From Bacteroidota bacterium (lineage in GTDB: Bacteria > Bacteroidota > Bacteroidia > B-17B0 > Aurantibacillaceae), in contig CANJJP010000085.1 of the NCBI GenBank assembly GCA_947474485.1, positions 1 to 6,851 on the forward strand: a DNA stretch of 6,851 nucleotides, read 5' to 3'. The notes beneath the pieces were generated by a model. It had not been told where the DNA came from and searched no databases. It saw only the letters and a program-made list of their open reading frames with translations. Position numbers and translations under genes: made by a program. Shown here piece after piece: positions 6,013 to 6,851 of this stretch. The number at the start of each line of letters is the position of its first letter. Positions within the stretch are counted from its first letter, which is position 1.

Positions 6013-6469
6013 ATGGAATTTGATGTAGCCTTTACTAATAAAAAGATTATGCCTTTGGGCATCGCAATTACAGATACTCTGCTCATATAACTAATCTGGA
6101 ATTTTCATCTATAGCGGTATGGCTTTTATACATAGGACGCGGAGATGCAAAGAATAGAATCAAAGAATTAAAATACGATTTTGGGGTTGATAGCTTCAAT
6201 TTAAAAAGCTTTTACGCTGACGAAGCTGCGCTAACATTTGTAATGATTGCTTACAATTTAATGTCAATATACAGAATGTTTGTACCGCAAGAAAAAACAA
6301 AGAAATCACAGAAAACACTAGATATAGAGTATTTGCTGTAGGCGCTTATTTTACAAAAGTAAAAGATAGATTAGCACTAAATATAGCCCTTCATAAAAAA
6401 CGACGGCAATGGTTCAACGGTTTGTGGAATTACAACATCAATTTACCAGTAGAATTTTCTAATGCGTAA
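6013..6469 (+). pseudogene. IS1380-like transposase pseudogene (deleted and frameshifted)
   Basis: The ATG at 6013 opens MEFDVAFTNKKIMPLG, which resembles the start of Bacteroidota IS1380-family transposases (a form such as FTNKEITPWGG). The frame then ends at a TAA (6088-6090). From about 6066, in another frame, the sequence encodes the C-terminal part: NYRYSAHITNLEFSS, then LYIGRGDAKNRIKELKYDFG, then AALTFVMIAYNLMS, until a TAG at 6339-6341. A missing base near 6319-6320 moves the last part to a third frame (RYRVFAVGAYFTKVKDRLAL, RRQWFNGLWN), ending in the right repeat at 6467-6469. Roughly 280-300 central residues, including the first catalytic aspartates, are deleted around 6058-6066. In the Y(2)R(3)E(6)K signature, the expected catalytic glutamate is lysine (AAG at 6150-6152). 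The gene is certainly non-functional. Family assignment rests on recalled motifs. Confidence 0.82.
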
Positions 6470-6657
6470 TCTGGGAGAAACAACAATACAGAACCAGTAA
6501 TTTCAAATTTTTTTGCCTCAGAGTTTTTACTTGGATTTAGAATTAAATTGACAAATTTTTTTGCAATTTTTTCTGAATTTGGTTTTTCTAATACGCCATT
6601 TAAATTGGGGATATGCTTAATGAATAAACCAACAAATCCTTTTAAAAACGATAGCCC
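6430..6657 (-). pseudogene. Start-less reverse-strand coding remnant, possibly a dehydrogenase C-terminus
   Basis: On the minus strand a frame stays open for 75 codons from just after a stop at 6660-6658 to a stop at 6432-6430, with no usable start codon. It reads GFVGLFIKHIPNLNGVLEKP, then NSEKIAKKFVNLILNPSKN, then KKFEITGSVLLFL. Beyond about 6476 it runs by chance into the IS relic. An open frame this long in such AT-rich sequence, with a protein-like composition, suggests a decayed gene truncated by the insertion. The EKIAKK and KKFEITG pattern loosely recalls the C-terminal end of short-chain dehydrogenases, but that is a guess. Apart from this remnant and the promoter near 6700, positions 6476-6726 show only AT-rich sequence. 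Confidence 0.35.
6458..6475 (-). repeat. Right terminal inverted repeat of the IS1380-like relic
   Basis: The plus strand reads TCTAATGCGTAATCTGGG, the inverse complement of the left repeat at 16 of 18 positions. It contains the stop codon of the transposase remnant (6467-6469), an arrangement seen in compact insertion sequences. Confidence 0.8.
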
Positions 6658-6692
6658 TTACTGTTAAAAATTAAACGTCTATCTATTAAAAT

Positions 6693-6723
6693 ATTGCTCT
6701 CTAATTTTTTTGCCTTATAATTG
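6693..6723 (+). promoter_or_regulatory. Promoter candidate of the sigma-factor gene
   Basis: ATTG (6693-6696), exactly 19 bases, then TATAATTG (6716-6723) match the Bacteroidota -33 (TTTG) and -7 (TAnnTTTG) elements with one difference each. The -7 element ends 3 bases before the GTG at 6727, so transcription would start at or next to the start codon. Confidence 0.5.
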
Positions 6724-6726
6724 TAA

Positions 6727-6851
6727 GTGCAAAAGTTTGATGATATATATCGTGAACACAGCAAAATGGTTTTTAACCTTGCTTTGCAGTACGTTCAAAA
6801 TTATGAGGAAGCACAAGAGATTGCACAAGATGTGTTTGTTTCGGTAAATCA
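6727..6851 (+). CDS. Sigma-70 family RNA polymerase sigma factor, ECF-like (3' end beyond the window)
   Basis: The frame from GTG at 6727 stays open to the window edge (41 codons plus two bases) and encodes the N-terminal part of a sigma factor. FDDIYREHSKMVFNLALQYV, then QNYEEAQEIAQDVFVSVN match sigma region 2.1-2.2, where the sigma factor contacts core RNA polymerase. EEAQEIAQDVFV corresponds to the conserved DAEEVTQDVFV-like segment. Region 2 begins within a few residues of the N-terminus, as in ECF (group 4) sigma factors, which direct transcription of stress or envelope regulons. The GTG start is chosen because an in-frame TAA lies directly before it (6724-6726) and the next in-frame ATG (6766) would remove part of region 2.1. 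No anti-sigma gene is visible because the window ends here. Confidence 0.8.
   Translation, partial: MQKFDDIYREHSKMVFNLALQYVQNYEEAQEIAQDVFVSVN

Larger units (their letters stand above)
5936..6475 (+). mobile_element. Internally deleted IS1380-like insertion sequence relic
   Basis: A 540-bp element is bounded by imperfect 18-base terminal inverted repeats (5936-5953 and 6458-6475, 16 of 18 matching). It holds the first few and roughly the last 130 codons of an IS1380-like transposase. Intact IS1380 elements are generally about 1.4-1.7 kb, so about two thirds of the element is missing. The transposase stop codon (6467-6469) lies inside the right repeat. No exact target-site duplication remains: the flanking bases TTAAA and AGAAA agree at only 3 of 5 positions, consistent with an old insertion. 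It cannot encode an active transposase but could be moved in trans if a full copy exists elsewhere in the genome. Confidence 0.8.

Noticed and set aside
5931..6480. Target-site duplication around the IS relic
   Set aside because: Flanks TTAAA and AGAAA share only 3 of 5 bases, not enough to claim a duplication.
6504..6564. Direct repeat CAAATTTTTTTGC at 6504-6516 and 6552-6564, with a related AATTTTTTTGCCT at 6703-6715
   Set aside because: It is built mostly from T homopolymers; the first two copies encode AKKF in the reverse remnant, so low complexity and coding explain them.

Overview
The window looks like chromosomal DNA from a member of the Bacteroidota. The evidence is low GC content, no Shine-Dalgarno sequences, promoter candidates of the Bacteroidota type (TTTG at -33, TAnnTTTG at -7), a GbsR/MarR regulator of the kind common in this phylum, a BatA-type aerotolerance-domain membrane protein, and a transposon relic most like the IS1380 elements of Bacteroidota. 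The genus cannot be told from this window.

Layout. (1) Positions 1-815, minus strand: a GbsR/MarR-family regulator (248-754) is followed by a small membrane protein that runs off the left edge (201 to <1). Two dyads of identical design (AACTTTCA-N8-TGAAAC) lie before each gene, at 792-815 and 209-232. The first overlaps the -33 element of a good promoter for the regulator gene, so the pair looks autoregulated. (2) Positions 979-2490, plus strand: a secreted MltD-like lytic transglycosylase with LysM repeats, followed by a hairpin. (3) Positions 2552-5871, plus strand: a two-gene operon with an ATGA overlap. It encodes a 683-residue membrane protein with an aerotolerance N-terminal domain and a VWA domain, and a dihydroorotase-family protein that has lost most of its metal-binding and substrate-binding residues and is probably a pseudoenzyme. 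(4) Positions 5872-6726 hold no intact gene. Here lies a 540-bp internally deleted, frameshifted relic of an IS1380-like insertion sequence with both inverted repeats still visible, next to a start-less reverse-strand coding remnant. (5) Positions 6727-6851: the first 41 codons of a sigma-70 family (ECF-like) factor with a GTG start, a few bases below a promoter candidate, suggesting a leaderless message.

Most of the window is ordinary core-genome content: cell-wall turnover, an envelope protein and a pyrimidine-family protein. The points most worth a second look are the two matching operators around the regulator and membrane-protein pair, the apparently inactive dihydroorotase coupled to a VWA membrane protein, and the MITE-like IS relic. 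I see no CRISPR array, tRNA, rRNA, toxin-antitoxin pair or recognisable defence system.
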